Assembly (NCBI GenBank): GCA_003535775.1 | Contig: DPYO01000128.1 | Coordinates: 1 to 17,400, forward strand | Direction: 5' to 3' | DNA length: 17,400 nt | From: Fidelibacterota bacterium | GTDB taxonomy: Bacteria; Fidelibacterota; Marinisomatia; Marinisomatales; UBA8229 | Shown: one piece after another, positions 16,165 to 17,400 of the stretch | Position numbering within the stretch: the stretch's first letter is position 1 | How the letters are laid out: each line of letters starts with the position of its first letter | Program-made: the position numbers and the translations under genes | The notes under the pieces: model-generated | The model's input: the letters and a program-made list of their open reading frames with translations, nothing else | Databases searched by the model: none | What the model was told of the DNA's origin: nothing

Positions 16165-16689
16165 ATGCATATCCTTGCTGGACAATACAAAAGCCGCAGG
16201 ATTGTAACACTTCCTAGACTTTCGTACCGACCCACACAAACACGAATCCGTAAAAGTCTTTTCGATATAGTGGGAGGATTGGATGGGAAAGCCGTACTCG
16301 ATCTTTATGCAGGATCAGGAATACTGGGTTTTGAGGCAGCTAGTCGTGGTGCGAAGGAAATTACCTTTGTAGAGAATAACCCGGATATGGTGAGACTTCT
16401 TTATAAGAACCGTAACCTATTCAAAAATACCAATTTTTCTATAAAAAAAATAGACGCTGTAACATTTCTACATTCTTGTGGAACCTATGATTTAATACTT
16501 GCAGATCCTCCCTATGAGAATTTTGCACAAAATAATAAAATTGATGGAAAAAGTCTCGTTGATTTATGCTTAACAAAGGTTAAACTTCATGGGCAGTTTA
16601 TACTTGAAATGCCTTCGAAAATTGATTTAACAGGTACCCGTGAAAAAATATATGGTGGTACTAAATTAGTATTTTGGAATCGAACATGA
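16165..16689 (+). CDS. rsmD: 16S rRNA guanine-N2 methyltransferase RsmD
   Basis: RsmD methylates G966 (E. coli numbering) of 16S rRNA using S-adenosylmethionine during small-subunit assembly. The 174-residue length is typical. The N-terminus MHILAGQYKSRRI and RPTQTRIRKSLFDIV (22-36) match the family start. AdoMet-binding motif I is LDLYAGSG at 45-52, the acidic residue binding ribose is in FVENN (68-72), and the catalytic DPPY is at 114-117. The C-terminus GQFILEMP and GGTKLVFW fits too. The next gene, coaD, overlaps its stop by four bases (ATGA), a gene order conserved in many bacteria, which strengthens both calls. Confidence 0.94.
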   Translation: MHILAGQYKSRRIVTLPRLSYRPTQTRIRKSLFDIVGGLDGKAVLDLYAGSGILGFEAASRGAKEITFVENNPDMVRLLYKNRNLFKNTNFSIKKIDAVTFLHSCGTYDLILADPPYENFAQNNKIDGKSLVDLCLTKVKLHGQFILEMPSKIDLTGTREKIYGGTKLVFWNRT

Positions 16690-17162
16690 AAAAAGTTATT
16701 TACCCAGGCACATTTGATCCAATTCACAACGGGCATATTGATATTGCCAAAAGGGGGGCAAAATTATTTGATGAGTTTGTTTTTGCAGTGGCAGTTAATC
16801 CATCAAAAAAACCATTATTTACTGAAGATGAACGAATTGAACTGATTAAAGAGGCAACCAGTGATATCCAAAATATTTCTGTCTTATCAACCAAAAAATT
16901 GATTGTTGATCTAGCGAAGGAAGAACATGCAATTGCCCTTATTAGGGGTCTTCGTCATGTGAGTGATTTTGAGCTTGAATTTCAGATGGCGATGATGAAT
17001 TCCCATCTCAATCCAGAATTATCAACTATTCTTTTGATGCCGGATGAAAAACATATTCACCTTAATTCCAATCTTGTGAAGGAAATTGCCAGATTGCATG
17101 GAGATATTGCGGACTATGTTCCGCTGGCTGTACACAAACATTTGAAAATTAAATTCAATTAA
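16686..17162 (+). CDS. coaD: Pantetheine-phosphate adenylyltransferase
   Basis: CoaD transfers AMP from ATP to 4'-phosphopantetheine, the penultimate step of coenzyme A synthesis. From ATG 16686 it has 158 residues, the usual length. The signature YPGTFDPIHNGH is at 6-17, with HxGH at 14-17. ALIRGLRHVSDFELEFQMA spans 84-102 and contains the CoaD-specific RGLRxxxDFExE block. NSNLVKEIARLHGDI at 127-141 corresponds to the family's SSxLVKE region, with Asn in place of the first Ser. An in-frame TTG at 16674 would add four residues but lies in rsmD; the ATGA overlap at 16686 is the better start. Confidence 0.95.
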   Translation: MKKVIYPGTFDPIHNGHIDIAKRGAKLFDEFVFAVAVNPSKKPLFTEDERIELIKEATSDIQNISVLSTKKLIVDLAKEEHAIALIRGLRHVSDFELEFQMAMMNSHLNPELSTILLMPDEKHIHLNSNLVKEIARLHGDIADYVPLAVHKHLKIKFN

Positions 17163-17192
17163 GATATTTTTGTAACTTTCCTAAAATATTTT
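17161..17192 (+). terminator. A/T-only stem-loop after coaD, possible weak terminator
   Basis: AAGATATTTT (17161-17170) and AAAATATTTT (17183-17192) can pair over 10 bases (one G-U) around a 12-base loop, immediately at the coaD stop and followed by a further T. A stem without G-C pairs is weak, and the region is AT-rich, so this may be chance. A poor promoter-like pair (TTGTAA at 17170, TACATA at 17193, 17-base spacer) overlaps it. Confidence 0.25.
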
Positions 17193-17217
17193 TACATAAA
17201 AAACCGGAACTTTATCA

Positions 17218-17400
17218 ATGCCTACATATGACTACTTATGTACATCATGCACTCATCAATTTGAGCATTTTCAATCCATGTCAGATGATCTCCTTACAGA
17301 ATGTCCCATTTGCGGTTCTAAAGTAAGACGATTAGTAAGCGGAGGATCCGGGTTGATTTTTAAAGGTTCGGGATTTTATCTTACAGATTATAAGAATAAA
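17218..17400 (+). CDS. FmdB-type zinc-ribbon protein, 3' end beyond window
   Basis: Only the first 61 codons are present. The start MPTYDYLC and the two CxxC pairs, Cys8/Cys11 and Cys29/Cys32, match the putative regulatory FmdB zinc-ribbon family (MPxYxYxCxxC-type start). The stretch after the second pair (SGGSGLIFKGSGFYLTDYKNK in two parts from about residue 41) is also typical: these proteins usually end with a GSGFYxTDY segment and a short tail, so most of the domain is in the window. The function of the family is poorly known; it is a small cytoplasmic protein of about 70-110 residues. GGA at 17206-17208, 9 bases before the ATG, is a possible ribosome site. The 55-base gap before it is the longest in the window, so it may be transcribed separately. 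Confidence 0.85.
   Translation, partial: MPTYDYLCTSCTHQFEHFQSMSDDLLTECPICGSKVRRLVSGGSGLIFKGSGFYLTDYKNK

Noticed and set aside
16674..16685. CoaD starting at TTG 16674
   Set aside because: ATG 16686 makes the standard ATGA overlap with rsmD and the usual MKKxIYPGTFDP start.
7400..17162. nadD and coaD as a duplicated gene pair
   Set aside because: Both belong to the nucleotidyltransferase superfamily with HxGH motifs, but each carries its own subfamily motifs, so they are ancient paralogues and not a local duplication.
1..17400. CRISPR array, insertion sequence, prophage or toxin-antitoxin system
   Set aside because: No regularly spaced repeats, transposase or integrase motifs, terminal repeats or small paired toxin genes were seen; the region looks like core chromosome.

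Overview
The window is a dense, AT-rich bacterial segment in which every supported gene lies on the + strand. There are 17 coding regions, the last cut by the window end. Most junctions are stop/start overlaps (TAATG, ATGA, TTGA, TAGTG) or gaps of a few bases. The only clearly gene-free gaps are about 30 to 55 bases: before ftsE, before hrcA and after coaD. I saw no tRNA, rRNA, CRISPR array or insertion sequence.

The gene content suggests an uncultured, probably marine member of the Fibrobacteres-Chlorobi-Bacteroidetes (FCB) neighbourhood; Marinimicrobia (SAR406) is my best guess. Reasons are a C-terminal domain resembling the type IX secretion (T9SS) type A sorting signal, a DUF5683-type envelope protein beside a BamD-like lipoprotein, a protease/beta-propeller/outer-membrane-barrel fusion, and AT-rich DNA. 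The placement is inference, since no marker-gene comparison was possible.

Layout. (1) 4-7400 is an envelope block: a large secreted M6-like protein whose zinc-protease motif is destroyed; a gluzincin-type protease fused to a TolB-like propeller and an outer-membrane barrel; a DUF5683 protein; and a BamD-like TPR lipoprotein. (2) 7400-10461 holds nadD (NAD synthesis), a CaCA-family Na+/Ca2+ antiporter, and the cell-division ABC pair ftsE-ftsX. (3) 10513-13206 is a heat-shock block, hrcA-grpE-dnaJ, without dnaK and preceded by the best promoter candidate in the window. (4) 13206-16149 holds a membrane-anchored ComEA-like helix-hairpin-helix protein, an unrecognised protein with a pilin-like N-terminal helix, and a PilM/GspL-like protein with one transmembrane segment and a periplasmic domain. 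Together these look like a divergent part of a type IV pilus, type II secretion or DNA-uptake machine. (5) 16165-17400 holds the common rsmD-coaD pair and the start of an FmdB-type zinc-ribbon protein.

The most interesting parts are the putative pilus/competence-like trio at 13206-16149 and the catalytically dead-looking M6 protein at the left edge. Functional calls rest on motifs read by eye. The housekeeping genes are secure; the pilus interpretation is a hypothesis.
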